This document shows, one piece after another, positions 52,156 through 60,915 of a stretch of DNA of 64,000 bases. The notes under the pieces were generated by a model, which made no database searches, was not told the DNA's origin, and saw only the letters and a list, made by a program, of their open reading frames with translations. The stretch comes from Actinokineospora enzanensis DSM 44649. GTDB lineage: Bacteria > Actinomycetota > Actinomycetes > Mycobacteriales > Pseudonocardiaceae. The DNA lies in NCBI RefSeq assembly GCF_000374445.1, contig NZ_KB894404.1:1-64000 (forward strand), in the 5' to 3' direction. The translations under genes and the position numbers were made by a program. The stretch's first letter is position 1, and every line of letters starts with the position of its first letter.

Positions 52156-55100
52156 ATGCCCGCCGAGCTGTACCGACCGGCCAACCCGGTCCGGTTCGTC
52201 ACCGCGGCCAGCCTGTTCGACGGGCACGACGCGGCGATCAACATCATGCGCCGGATCCTGCAGTCGCAGGGTGCCGAGGTGATCCACCTCGGGCACAACC
52301 GCTCGGTGCGCGAGGTGGTCGCGGCGGCCATCCAGGAGGACGTGCAGGGCGTGGCGATCAGCGCCTACCAGGGCGGCCACGTCGAGTATTTCAGCTACCT
52401 GGTCGAGCTGCTCGCCGAGTGCGGCGCAGGCCATGTCAAGGTGTTCGGCGGGGGCGGCGGCGTGATCGTCCCGGAAGAGATCAGGCTGCTGCACTCGCGC
52501 GGGGTGGCGCGGATCTTCTCGCCCGCGGACGGGCAACGGCTCGGGCTGGCGAAGATGATCAACTCCATGGTCGAGGCCTGTGATGTCGACCCGGCCGCGG
52601 CCGCCCCGGCGAGCCGCGAGGCGCTGGTGTCCGGCGACCACGCGGCGCTGGCCAGGACCATCACCCAGATCGAGGCGGGCACCCTGGCCGACGACGTGCG
52701 GGCGGCGCTCGCGGGCGTCGACCGGCAGGTCCCGGTGCTGGGCATCACCGGCACCGGCGGCTCCGGCAAGTCCTCGCTCACCGACGAGCTGGTCCGCAGG
52801 CTGCGCCTGGACCAGCAGGACAAGCTGCGGATCGCGGTCATCGCCGTGGACCCGACCCGGCGCCGCGGCGGGGGCGCGCTGCTGGGCGATCGGATCCGGA
52901 TGAACTCGCTCGGCGGCGGCACCGACCCGGTCTTCTTCCGCTCGCTGGCCACCCGCGGCGCCGGGTCCGAGGTGCCCGAGGGCCTGTCCGACACGATCGC
53001 CGCGGCCAAGGCGGCGGGCCACGACCTGGTGATCGTGGAGACCCCCGGCATCGGCCAGGGCGACGCGGCGATCGTGCCCTATGTGGACGTCTCGCTGTAT
53101 GTGATGACGCCCGAGTTCGGCGCGGCCTCGCAGCTGGAGAAGATCGACATGCTCGACTTCGCCGACGTGGTGGCCATCAACAAGTTCGAGCGCCGGGGCG
53201 CCGAGGACGCGCGCCGCGACGTGGCCCGCCAGCTGGTGCGCAACCGCGAGGCGTTCGGCCAGTCCTGGGAGGACATGCCGGTCTACGGCACCAGCGCCGC
53301 CACCTTCAACGACGACGGCGTCACCGCCCTCTACCAGGAGCTGCGCACCCTCCTCGCGGACAAGGGCGTCCCGTTCGCCGAGGGCGTGCTGCCGCGGGTG
53401 GAGGGCCGGGTGTCCACTTCGGCCGCCACGGTCGTGCCGCCGCAGCGCGCGCGGTACCTGTCCGACATCGCCGAGACCGTCCGCGCCTACCACCGTGCCA
53501 CCGACCAGCAGGTCGAGGCCGTGCGCGCGCACTCCGCGCTGCAGTTGGCGCACAAGGCACTCGACGCGGCCGGAGCGTCCACAGAGGACATCGAGCGGTT
53601 GGCCGCCGAGGCCGCGCGCCGGGTCGAGCGCGACACCGAGGACCTGCTGGCGCAGTGGCCGCGGACGGTCGAGGAGTACCGCGCCGACGAGCTCGTGGTC
53701 AAGATCCGCGACAAGGAGCTGCACACCCAGCTCTGGCGGGAGACCCTGTCCGGCAACCGCGTCCCGCGTGTCGCGTTGCCGCGGTTCGACGACGACGCCA
53801 CGCTCGTCCGCTACCTGCGCAAGGAGAACCTGCCCGGCCGGTTCCCGTTCACCGCGGGCGTGTTCCCGTTCAAGCGCGAGGGCGAGGACCCGGCGCGCAT
53901 GTTCGCGGGCGAGGGCGACGCGTTCCGCACCAACCGCCGGTTCAAGCTGCTGTCCGAGGGCAACCCGGCCACCCGGCTGTCGACCGCGTTCGACTCGGTC
54001 ACCCTCTACGGCCGCGACCCCGACACCCCGCCGGACGTCTACGGCAAGATCGGTACCTCCGGTGTGTCGATCGCCTCCTTGGACGACATGAAGGCCCTCT
54101 ACGACGGCTTCGACCTGACCGCGCCCACCACCTCGGTCTCGATGACCATCAACGGCCCGGCGCCCACGATCCTGGCCTACTTCCTCAACACCGCCATCGA
54201 CCGCCGCGTCGACGCGTTCGTGCTGGAGCACAATCGCGAGCCGGATGCCGAGGAGCGCAAGGAGCTCACCGCCTGGGCGCTGGCGAACGTGCGCGGCACG
54301 GTGCAGGCCGACATCCTCAAGGAGGACCAGGGCCAGAACACCTGCATCTTCTCCACCGAGTTCAGCCTGCGGATGATGGCCGACATCCAGGAATGGTTCA
54401 TCCGCAACAAGGTCCGCAACTTCTACTCGGTGTCGATCTCCGGCTACCACATCGCCGAGGCGGGCGCGAACCCCATCAGCCAGCTGGCCTTCACGCTGGC
54501 CAACGGGTTCACCTACGTCGAGTCCTACCTGGCCCGCGGCATGGCCATCGACGACTTCGCGCCGAACCTGTCGTTCTTCTTCTCCAACGGCATGGACGCC
54601 GAGTACTCGGTGATCGGCCGTGTCGCCCGCCGGATCTGGGCGGTCGCGATGAAGCAGCGCTACGGCGCGGCGGAGCGGTCGCAGAAGCTCAAGTACCACG
54701 TGCAGACCTCGGGTCGCTCGCTGCACGCGCAGGAGATGAACTTCAACGACATCCGCACCACGCTGCAGGCGCTGTGCGCGCTCTACGACAATGCGAACTC
54801 CCTGCACACCAACGCCTACGACGAGGCGATCACCACGCCGACCGAGTCCTCGGTGCGCCGCGCGATGGCGATCCAGCTCATCATCAACAAGGAGTGGGGC
54901 CTGTCGATGAACGAGAACCCGCTGCAGGGTTCCTTCGTCATCGACGAGCTGACCGACCTGGTCGAGGAGGCGGTGCTCACCGAGTTCGACCGCATTTCCG
55001 ACCGCGGCGGCGTGCTGGGCGCCATGGAGACCGGCTACCAGCGCGGCCGCATCCAGGACGAGTCGATGCGCTACGAGCACCGCAAGCACGACGGCTCGCT

Positions 55101-55395
55101 GCCGCTGGTCGGCGTGAACACGTTCCTGCCAGCCAAGGGCGACGAGGACGAGGTCGTCGAGATCGAGCTGGCGCGCGCGACCGAGGACGAGAAGCGCTCG
55201 CAGGTCGACCGCACCCGCGCCTACCAGGAGCGACACCGCGACGAGGCCGTGCGTGCGCTGGCGAGGCTGCGCGCGGTGGCCGCGTCCGACGGCAACGTGT
55301 TCGAGGTGCTGATGGACGCCGCGCGGGTGTGCACGCTGGGCCAGATCACCGAGGCCTTCTTCGAGGTCGGTGGGCAGTACCGGCGGAATGTGTGA
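52156..55395 (+). CDS. icmF: fused isobutyryl-CoA mutase / G-protein chaperone
   Basis: A 1079-residue adenosylcobalamin enzyme interconverting isobutyryl-CoA and n-butyryl-CoA (and related acyl pairs), with its own GTPase for cofactor loading. The N-terminal B12-binding domain (about 10-150) has DGHDA with cobalt-ligand His24. The MeaB-like GTPase (about 190-410) has P-loop GTGGSGKSS (199-207) and NKFE. The mutase domain (about 540-1070) has the substrate-binding TSG and the NSLHTN region. ATG 52156 with GGAGG upstream. It links branched-chain amino acid breakdown to butyryl-CoA; the dehydrogenase next to it fits. Confidence 0.97.
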   Translation: MPAELYRPANPVRFVTAASLFDGHDAAINIMRRILQSQGAEVIHLGHNRSVREVVAAAIQEDVQGVAISAYQGGHVEYFSYLVELLAECGAGHVKVFGGGGGVIVPEEIRLLHSRGVARIFSPADGQRLGLAKMINSMVEACDVDPAAAAPASREALVSGDHAALARTITQIEAGTLADDVRAALAGVDRQVPVLGITGTGGSGKSSLTDELVRRLRLDQQDKLRIAVIAVDPTRRRGGGALLGDRIRMNSLGGGTDPVFFRSLATRGAGSEVPEGLSDTIAAAKAAGHDLVIVETPGIGQGDAAIVPYVDVSLYVMTPEFGAASQLEKIDMLDFADVVAINKFERRGAEDARRDVARQLVRNREAFGQSWEDMPVYGTSAATFNDDGVTALYQELRTLLADKGVPFAEGVLPRVEGRVSTSAATVVPPQRARYLSDIAETVRAYHRATDQQVEAVRAHSALQLAHKALDAAGASTEDIERLAAEAARRVERDTEDLLAQWPRTVEEYRADELVVKIRDKELHTQLWRETLSGNRVPRVALPRFDDDATLVRYLRKENLPGRFPFTAGVFPFKREGEDPARMFAGEGDAFRTNRRFKLLSEGNPATRLSTAFDSVTLYGRDPDTPPDVYGKIGTSGVSIASLDDMKALYDGFDLTAPTTSVSMTINGPAPTILAYFLNTAIDRRVDAFVLEHNREPDAEERKELTAWALANVRGTVQADILKEDQGQNTCIFSTEFSLRMMADIQEWFIRNKVRNFYSVSISGYHIAEAGANPISQLAFTLANGFTYVESYLARGMAIDDFAPNLSFFFSNGMDAEYSVIGRVARRIWAVAMKQRYGAAERSQKLKYHVQTSGRSLHAQEMNFNDIRTTLQALCALYDNANSLHTNAYDEAITTPTESSVRRAMAIQLIINKEWGLSMNENPLQGSFVIDELTDLVEEAVLTEFDRISDRGGVLGAMETGYQRGRIQDESMRYEHRKHDGSLPLVGVNTFLPAKGDEDEVVEIELARATEDEKRSQVDRTRAYQERHRDEAVRALARLRAVAASDGNVFEVLMDAARVCTLGQITEAFFEVGGQYRRNV

Positions 55396-55434
55396 TGCTG
55401 GCCGGGATCCGTGCGTTGGAGGAGGGACAGTCGG

Positions 55435-56292
55435 GTGAGTGAGATCAGCCGCGTCGGTGTGATCGGGTCGGGTCTGATGGGCTCGGGCATCGCGGAGGTG
55501 TGTGCGCGGGCCGGGCTGGACGTGCTCGTCGCCGAGGTCAACGCCGCCGCCCTGGACGCGGGCCGGGGGCGGATCGAGAAGTCCCTGGCGCGCGGGGTGA
55601 AGAACGGCAAGCTGAGCGAGGACGAGCGGGACGCGGCGCTGGCGCGGCTGCGGTTCGGCACCGACCTGGGCGAGTTCGCCGACCGGCAGCTCACCATCGA
55701 GGCGGTCGCCGAGATCGAGCAGGTGAAGACCGAGGTGTTCCGCACCCTGGACAAGGTCGTCGAGGACCCGGCCGCGATCTTCGCCTCGAACACCTCGTCC
55801 ATCCCGATCATGAAGCTGGGCATGGCCACCGCGCGCCCGCAGCAGGTCGTCGGCGTGCACTTCTTCAACCCGGTGCCGGTGCTCAAGCTGGTCGAGCTGG
55901 TGCCGTCCCTGCTCACCGCGGCCGAGACCCGCGACCGGGCGAAGGACTTCGTCGAGGGGACGCTGGGCAAGCAGGTCGTGCTGTCCCAGGACCGGGCCGG
56001 GTTCGTGGTGAACGCGCTGCTGATCCCGTACCTGCTGTCGGCCATCCGGATGCTGGAGTCCGGGTTCGCCTCCGCCGAGGACATCGACAACGGCATGGTC
56101 CTGGGCTGCGCGCACCCGATGGGCCCGCTGCGGCTCACCGACCTGATCGGCCTGGACACCACCAAGGCCATCGCGGACTCGCTGTACTCGGAGTTCAAGG
56201 AGCAGCTGTACTCGGCACCGCCGCTGCTGCTGCGCATGGTGGACGCGGGCCTGCTGGGCAAGAAGAGCGGCCGCGGTTTCTACCAGTACTGA
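55435..56292 (+). CDS. 3-hydroxybutyryl-CoA dehydrogenase
   Basis: A 285-residue NAD(P)-dependent enzyme oxidising or reducing 3-hydroxyacyl-CoA. The nucleotide motif GVIGSGLMGSGIAE lies at about 8-21; ASNTSSIPI and HFFNPVPVLKLVELV are the catalytic signatures, with His and Asn present. FadB2/Hbd type. GTG 55435 has GGAGGAGGG upstream, 39 nt after icmF, so co-transcription with the mutase is likely. It would act on butyryl-CoA-derived intermediates. Confidence 0.95.
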   Translation: MSEISRVGVIGSGLMGSGIAEVCARAGLDVLVAEVNAAALDAGRGRIEKSLARGVKNGKLSEDERDAALARLRFGTDLGEFADRQLTIEAVAEIEQVKTEVFRTLDKVVEDPAAIFASNTSSIPIMKLGMATARPQQVVGVHFFNPVPVLKLVELVPSLLTAAETRDRAKDFVEGTLGKQVVLSQDRAGFVVNALLIPYLLSAIRMLESGFASAEDIDNGMVLGCAHPMGPLRLTDLIGLDTTKAIADSLYSEFKEQLYSAPPLLLRMVDAGLLGKKSGRGFYQY

Positions 56293-56354
56293 GGGCCGTA
56301 GCTGGGAATGCGCTGTGAAGCGTATGAGTTGGCTGTGCGGATCGGCGGTTCCCT

Positions 56355-56402
56355 CGGACGGGGGACCGCCGGGCCGACCTCACGGGGGCAAGCGAAACCC
56401 CA
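56355..56402 (+). promoter_or_regulatory. riboswitch-like leader motif (c-di-AMP ydaO-like, tentative)
   Basis: The leader of the next gene contains cggacgggggacc and, after 20 nt, acgggggcaagcgaa. These resemble the conserved cores of actinobacterial ydaO leaders, but the usual second half cannot be identified with confidence. It could also be an unrelated GC-rich hairpin. Confidence 0.25.
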
Positions 56403-56420
56403 CCGCGAGGCAGGAAGCAC

Positions 56421-57170
56421 ATGACCGTCAGCTCCATCTCGGGTAGCTCGAACGTCTCCTACGTTCCCACCCAGCGCTCGGACAACCACGCCACCATGCG
56501 CAAGGCGTTCGACGCCGCCGCCAAGACCCTGGGCATGTCCACCGACGACCTGCGCAGCGCCCTGAAGAACGGGCAGTCGATGTCCTCGCTGGCGCAGAGC
56601 AAGGGCGTCAGCACCGACACCCTCACCTCGGCCATCAGCGACGCGCTGACCGGCGCCGACAGCACCCTGGACGCGTCCAAGGCCAAGGAGGTCGCCCAGC
56701 ACGTGGTGGCCGGTCCCGGCGGCCACGGTGGCCCCGGCGGCCCGGGTGGCGCGCGCCCGGCGGGCCCGCCGCCCGGTGGCGGTAAGGACCAGAAGGTCGA
56801 CGACGCGCTCGACTCCGTCGCCGACGCCCTCGGTCTGACCTCCGACGAGCTGCAGGACGAGCTCCAGTCCGGCACCAGCCTCACCGACGTCGCCGCGTCG
56901 AAGGGCATGGACGCGGCCACCCTCAAGACCACCATCACCTCGGCGCTGACCAAGAGCGACACCTCGCTGTCCGCCGACCAGGCCGACGAGCTCGCCGACA
57001 AGATCATCCAGGGCCCGCCGAAGCCGGACGACAGCACCGACCGGATGGCCTTCGACCTCGCGCAGGGCTCCGACTACAGCTCGTCGGCCAATGTCAGCCA
57101 GGCCATGCTCAGCACCCTCTACCAGCAGTCCACGACGACCGCGACCAGCACCACCGGCGCGTGGGCCTGA
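56421..57170 (+). CDS. two-repeat protein of unknown function
   Basis: A 249-residue protein with no signal peptide or membrane helix. Two related helical units of about 50 residues (about 26-78, LGMSTDDLRSALKNGQSMSS; about 123-178, LGLTSDELQDELQSGTSLTD) are joined by a Gly/Pro-rich linker (about 95-117). The Ser/Thr-rich ends look disordered. I do not recognise an activity. ATG 56421 has AGGAAG upstream, with a conspicuous structured leader. A perfect 15-bp terminator follows. Confidence 0.75.
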   Translation: MTVSSISGSSNVSYVPTQRSDNHATMRKAFDAAAKTLGMSTDDLRSALKNGQSMSSLAQSKGVSTDTLTSAISDALTGADSTLDASKAKEVAQHVVAGPGGHGGPGGPGGARPAGPPPGGGKDQKVDDALDSVADALGLTSDELQDELQSGTSLTDVAASKGMDAATLKTTITSALTKSDTSLSADQADELADKIIQGPPKPDDSTDRMAFDLAQGSDYSSSANVSQAMLSTLYQQSTTTATSTTGAWA

Positions 57171-57180
57171 CCCCTCGATC

Positions 57181-57216
57181 CCCTGGTCGGGCGGGGGTGT
57201 GCCCGCCCGACCAGGG
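57181..57216. terminator. bidirectional terminator
   Basis: Perfect 15-bp stem ccctggtcgggcggg (57181-57195) with cccgcccgaccaggg (57202-57216), loop ggtgtg, between the two-repeat protein and the convergent serine hydrolase gene. Confidence 0.9.
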
Positions 57217-57222
57217 CACCTC

Positions 57223-58311
57223 CTACCCCTCGTCCACCAGGGCGGCGAGCCTGCCCGCGGCATCGAAGTTCATGGTGAGCCGGTTCTTGCACACCGCCAG
57301 CGCCACCCCGGTCGCGCTGTCGACGCCCGCGTAGCTGCCGCCGACGCCGTGCCAGCCGAACCAGCTGTCCTGGGTCCCCGGCTGTGTGCCGGGACGTCCG
57401 CAGGCCAGGCCGAGCGACCAGGTCGACGGCATGCCCAGCAGCTCGTCCGGTCCGCTGTAGGCGACCTTGAACAGGTCGGCCGCGCGCTCGTCGGACAGCA
57501 GCCGGACATCCAGGGTCCCGGCCAGCGCCGCGTACAGCCGGGCCATGGCGCGGGCGGTCACCTTGCCGCCCGCCGGGATGTCGGCCCGCAGCACGTCCGC
57601 GCGGTTGCCGAAGGTCGCCGACGGGTTCACCGCGGGCGGGGCGAGCCGCCAGAACGGCGAGTCCGCGGGCATCTCGAACCCGGCCGTCGCCGGGTCGTCC
57701 GCCAGCACGGCCACCCGGGACAGCTGGTCGTCTGGCATGCCGAACCACAGCTCGTCGGCCACCCCCAGCGGTTCGCCGACCAGCTCGCGCAACGCGACCG
57801 AGATCGGCGCGCCGGTGGCCCGGCGGACGACCTCGCCGAGGATGAAGCCGAACGTGTAGGCGTGGTACGCGGTCTTGGTCCCCGGCTCCCACCACGGCTC
57901 CAGCGCCGCGACCCGCGCGGTGATCCGCTCCCAGTCGCAGACCTCCTCCGGCGTGACATCCGCGGGCAGGCCGGGCACGCCCGCGGTGTGCGTGAGCACG
58001 TGCCGGATGGTCACGTCCCGCTTGCCGCCCTGGGCGAACTCCGGCCACAGCTCGGCCACCGGCGTGTCGTGGTCGAACGCGCCGCGCTCGGCGAGCCGGT
58101 GCACGACCGTCGTGGTCAGCGCCTTGCCCACGGAGTAGGCGTAGAACGGCGTGTCGGCCGTGACGGCGCGCCCGGTCGCCGGGTCCGCGACGCCCGCGGA
58201 CACGTCCGCCACCAGCTCCCCGCCCGCGTAGACCGCGACCTGCAGCCCCGGCTCGGCACCGCTGTCCACCAGCTCGCGCACGACCGCGTCGACCCGATCC
58301 CGCAGTGACAT
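57223..58311 (-). CDS. serine hydrolase, class C beta-lactamase/esterase family
   Basis: A 362-residue protein with the SxxK nucleophile in YSVGK (about 60-64), Tyr in HAYTFGF in the place of the YxN motif and a late HGVGGSY (in place of HTG/KTG). Such proteins are esterases or DD-peptidases rather than true beta-lactamases. There is no clear signal peptide, so it is probably cytoplasmic. ATG 58311 has GAGGTGG upstream. Divergent from the HIBYL-CoA hydrolase gene. Confidence 0.9.
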   Translation of the reverse strand: MSLRDRVDAVVRELVDSGAEPGLQVAVYAGGELVADVSAGVADPATGRAVTADTPFYAYSVGKALTTTVVHRLAERGAFDHDTPVAELWPEFAQGGKRDVTIRHVLTHTAGVPGLPADVTPEEVCDWERITARVAALEPWWEPGTKTAYHAYTFGFILGEVVRRATGAPISVALRELVGEPLGVADELWFGMPDDQLSRVAVLADDPATAGFEMPADSPFWRLAPPAVNPSATFGNRADVLRADIPAGGKVTARAMARLYAALAGTLDVRLLSDERAADLFKVAYSGPDELLGMPSTWSLGLACGRPGTQPGTQDSWFGWHGVGGSYAGVDSATGVALAVCKNRLTMNFDAAGRLAALVDEG

Positions 58312-58440
58312 GCCCCACCTCTTCCCTTCCGCGCCGCGGCCGGTCCGGTGCGGCATCCTCACTTGTCGGTCGAAGCCGTCCGACGGCGCTCGACACCGTC
58401 ACTTGTGACGGGTACCACAGTCTCGCCCCGAGGAGTGTGC

Positions 58441-59430
58441 ATGTCCGACGTACGGATCCGCGTGGCGGACGGGCTGGGTCGGATCACCCTGGACCGCCCG
58501 CGCGCGATCAACGCGCTGACCCACGCCATGATCACCGACATGGCCGCGGCCCTGGCCGCCTGGGCCGAGGACGACGACGTACGCGCGGTGCTGATCGACG
58601 GCGCGGGGGAGCGCGGCCTGTGCGCAGGCGGCGACATCCGGGCCATCCACGACGACGCCCGCGCGGGCGGCCGGACCGCCCCCGCCTTCTGGGCCGACGA
58701 GTACCGCCTCAACGCCCGGATCGCCACGTACCCCAAGCCGTACATCGCGCTCATGGATGGCATCGTCATGGGCGGCGGCGTCGGCGTGTCCGCGCACGGC
58801 TCGGTCCGCGTGGTCACCGAACGCACCCGGCTGGCCATGCCGGAGGTCGGCATCGGCCTGGCCCCCGACGTCGGCGGCACCTACCTGCTCGCCCGCGCCC
58901 CCGGCGAACTGGGCACCCACGCCGCCCTCACCGGCGCCCCCGTCTCCGGCGCCGACGCCATCCACTGTGGACTCGCCGACCACTTCGTGCGCGCCGACCG
59001 GCTGCCTTTGCTGATCGAGGACCTGCTGGTGCTGCCGATCGAGGACGCCCTGGCCCGACACACCGAGACCCCACCACCGTCCCGCCTGGCGGCCGACGCG
59101 CCGTGGATCGACAAGTGCTTCGCCGCCGACACCGTCGAGGAGATCCTGGAACGGCTCACCGAGGCGGGCCAGGACACGGTGGTCGCCGAGATCGGCACCC
59201 GCTCGCCGACCGCCCTCAAGGTCACCCTTGCCGCCCTCCGCCGCGCCCGCCTGCTGCCGCTTGCGGCGGTGCTGGCCCAGGACCTGCGCGTCTCGGTCGC
59301 CTGCCTGCGCGGCCACGACCTGGTGGAGGGCATCCGCGCCCAGGTGATCGACAAGGACCGCACCCCGCACTGGCGGCCCGCGACCCTGGCGGAGGTCACC
59401 GAGGACATGGTCGCCGCCCACTTCGCCTGA
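58441..59430 (+). CDS. 3-hydroxyisobutyryl-CoA hydrolase
   Basis: A 329-residue crotonase-fold enzyme that frees 3-hydroxyisobutyrate from its CoA ester in valine degradation. GERGLCAGGDIRAI provides the oxyanion hole; MDGIVMGGGVGVSAHG follows; the catalytic Glu is in MPEVGIGLAPDVGG, as in HIBYL-CoA hydrolases rather than hydratases. The end (RPATLAEVTEDMVAAHF) is also typical. ATG 58441 has GAGGAG upstream. Together with icmF it points to branched-chain acyl-CoA use in this region. Confidence 0.92.
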   Translation: MSDVRIRVADGLGRITLDRPRAINALTHAMITDMAAALAAWAEDDDVRAVLIDGAGERGLCAGGDIRAIHDDARAGGRTAPAFWADEYRLNARIATYPKPYIALMDGIVMGGGVGVSAHGSVRVVTERTRLAMPEVGIGLAPDVGGTYLLARAPGELGTHAALTGAPVSGADAIHCGLADHFVRADRLPLLIEDLLVLPIEDALARHTETPPPSRLAADAPWIDKCFAADTVEEILERLTEAGQDTVVAEIGTRSPTALKVTLAALRRARLLPLAAVLAQDLRVSVACLRGHDLVEGIRAQVIDKDRTPHWRPATLAEVTEDMVAAHFA

Positions 59431-59443
59431 CCCCGGACATGAC

Positions 59444-59473
59444 GATGGCCTGCCCCGGGAGAGGCAGGCCATC
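59444..59473 (+). terminator. terminator after the HIBYL-CoA hydrolase
   Basis: Perfect 11-bp stem gatggcctgcc (59444-59454) with ggcaggccatc (59463-59473), loop of 8 nt, 14 nt after the stop codon. Confidence 0.85.
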
Positions 59474-59667
59474 ATCACTCGTCGCCGACATCCGGGCCGG
59501 AACCCATCCGCCGACTTCGCAGGCACCCGAACGCAGTGTGGCACGCGTTTCCGACCACCGCCCGCTTCTTCACTCGTTCGTGGATGGGTCTCGGCAGATT
59601 CCCGCTCCCGACGGCTCTTGTCCTTTGTGGACTCTCGGGCCCCTTGCCCTGAACTTCCCCCGTTCAG
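59474..59667. other. non-coding part of a 545-bp gap
   Basis: The gap between the hydrolase stop (59430) and the lipoprotein start (59976) holds the terminator above, element B (59668-59742) and its palindrome. The stretches at 59474-59667 and 59765-59975 show no supported gene on either strand. Confidence 0.5.
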
Positions 59668-59764
59668 GCGACAGAAGTTATCCACAGGCACCCCTCGAAC
59701 GCCGGTCGACCAAGATCCTTTGACACCCCCACCCGGTAGAATGGGCCCTGGGGGATCCCCCTGG
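59668..59764 (+). repeat. dispersed intergenic element B
   Basis: gcgacagaagttatccacag (59668-59687), then after exactly 49 nt TAGAATgg (59737-59744), then the palindrome gggggatccccc (59750-59761). The first 20 nt match element A in 19 positions, with identical spacing to the box. It is oriented towards the lipoprotein gene, whose start lies about 230 nt downstream. Confidence 0.65.
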
Positions 59765-59975
59765 GAGCGGCGGGCTATGTGGTGGGGGACGTGGGGGGCC
59801 AACGGATTCAGCCCGGCTTCGCGCGCGTTGCCTGTGCGGTAGCGCGGCAAGGTGGTGTGCTGGGCAAGATCGAGAGCGTGGGCGCCGCGATCGATTTCGC
59901 CCAGCCGTCACCCACACGGTTAGGCGTGGTGATCGGGAGCGGGTTCCGGTCGCGCGGCCTGCTTATCGTGCGGGC

Positions 59976-60872
59976 ATGGGCAATCGTGGGTGGCGGTTCG
60001 GGGTCGTGGCGCTCGTCCTGGCGGTGGTCGCCGGGTGTTCCGACAAGGCGCGGAACGAGTCAGCGGCCGTGCCGACCACCACGACCCCGACCACAACCGG
60101 AGAGAACGAGCAGATCGGCTGCCTCACCACAGGCGCCGCCGCGACGACCACGCCCGCCACCCCGCAATCGTTCGCGCCCAGGTTGCGTGTACAGACGACG
60201 CAAGGCAGTGCGGCCGTCTGGGCGGAGATCCAGCACGAGCTGTCGACCTACCAGAAATCCGACTACCAGCACACGACCTCTCTCGACCGGACCGCAGGCA
60301 CCTACATCGTGGATTGCTCCGGCTGGGGCAACGTCCTGCTCCGGATTGCCTCCTGCAACGCCTACGGGGATCTCGTCCAATCGGCCAACGCGGCGCGGAA
60401 GACGGACTTCAGTACCTCGTGCCAACTCCCCACCGGGACGGTCGAGCACGGTCCCTACGCGGTCGACTGGGCGAGCATGTTGGCCAAACTGACCCCGGGT
60501 CAGACCAGTGGCCACTGGACCCGGGTCGCGCACGTGCCGGACCTTGTCCCCGGCGATGTCGTCACCTACGCTCTCGGCCCCGGCGCGCAGGACACCGGGC
60601 ATGTCATGTTCGTCGCGGGAACACCGACCGTCGACCCGCAGGACCCGACCCAGTGGCGGGTGCCGATCGCGGACTCGACCGCCAGCGAGCACGGCCCGGA
60701 CGACAGCCGGGCCGGGAACTCCCGCAACGTCGATGGCAAGGGGATCGGATCCGCCGCGCTGGAGTTGATCGTGGACGGTGGCGGGGCGCCGACCGACCGG
60801 TTCCGGTGGTATCCAGGAGCTCCGAAGATCGACCAGGTGCCCGCACCGGTGATGCTGGGGCACTTCGGCTGA
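59976..60872 (+). CDS. lipoprotein with NlpC/P60-like fold
   Basis: A 298-residue exported lipoprotein: lipobox AVVAGC with Cys21 anchored to the membrane, a Thr/Pro-rich spacer (about 30-60), then a domain with [10 protein letters not shown] (Cys near 114) and [10 protein letters not shown] (His near 211), the order and spacing of a papain-like Cys-His pair as in NlpC/P60 or CHAP enzymes. It may cleave or bind cell-wall peptides. ATG 59976 begins a clear signal. A short amidase gene follows 43 nt later on the same strand. Confidence 0.8.
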   Translation: MGNRGWRFGVVALVLAVVAGCSDKARNESAAVPTTTTPTTTGENEQIGCLTTGAAATTTPATPQSFAPRLRVQTTQGSAAVWAEIQHELSTYQKSDYQHTTSLDRTAGTYIVDCSGWGNVLLRIASCNAYGDLVQSANAARKTDFSTSCQLPTGTVEHGPYAVDWASMLAKLTPGQTSGHWTRVAHVPDLVPGDVVTYALGPGAQDTGHVMFVAGTPTVDPQDPTQWRVPIADSTASEHGPDDSRAGNSRNVDGKGIGSAALELIVDGGGAPTDRFRWYPGAPKIDQVPAPVMLGHFG

Positions 60873-60915
60873 GTGGAGGTGCGCTGTCGAGACCGCGCTG
60901 GAGATCGCGGCGGCC

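Noticed and set aside
52123-56115. A 1330-codon minus-strand reading opposite icmF
   Set aside because: Shadow of icmF and the dehydrogenase gene; His/Val/Gly-rich with no domain or ribosome binding site.
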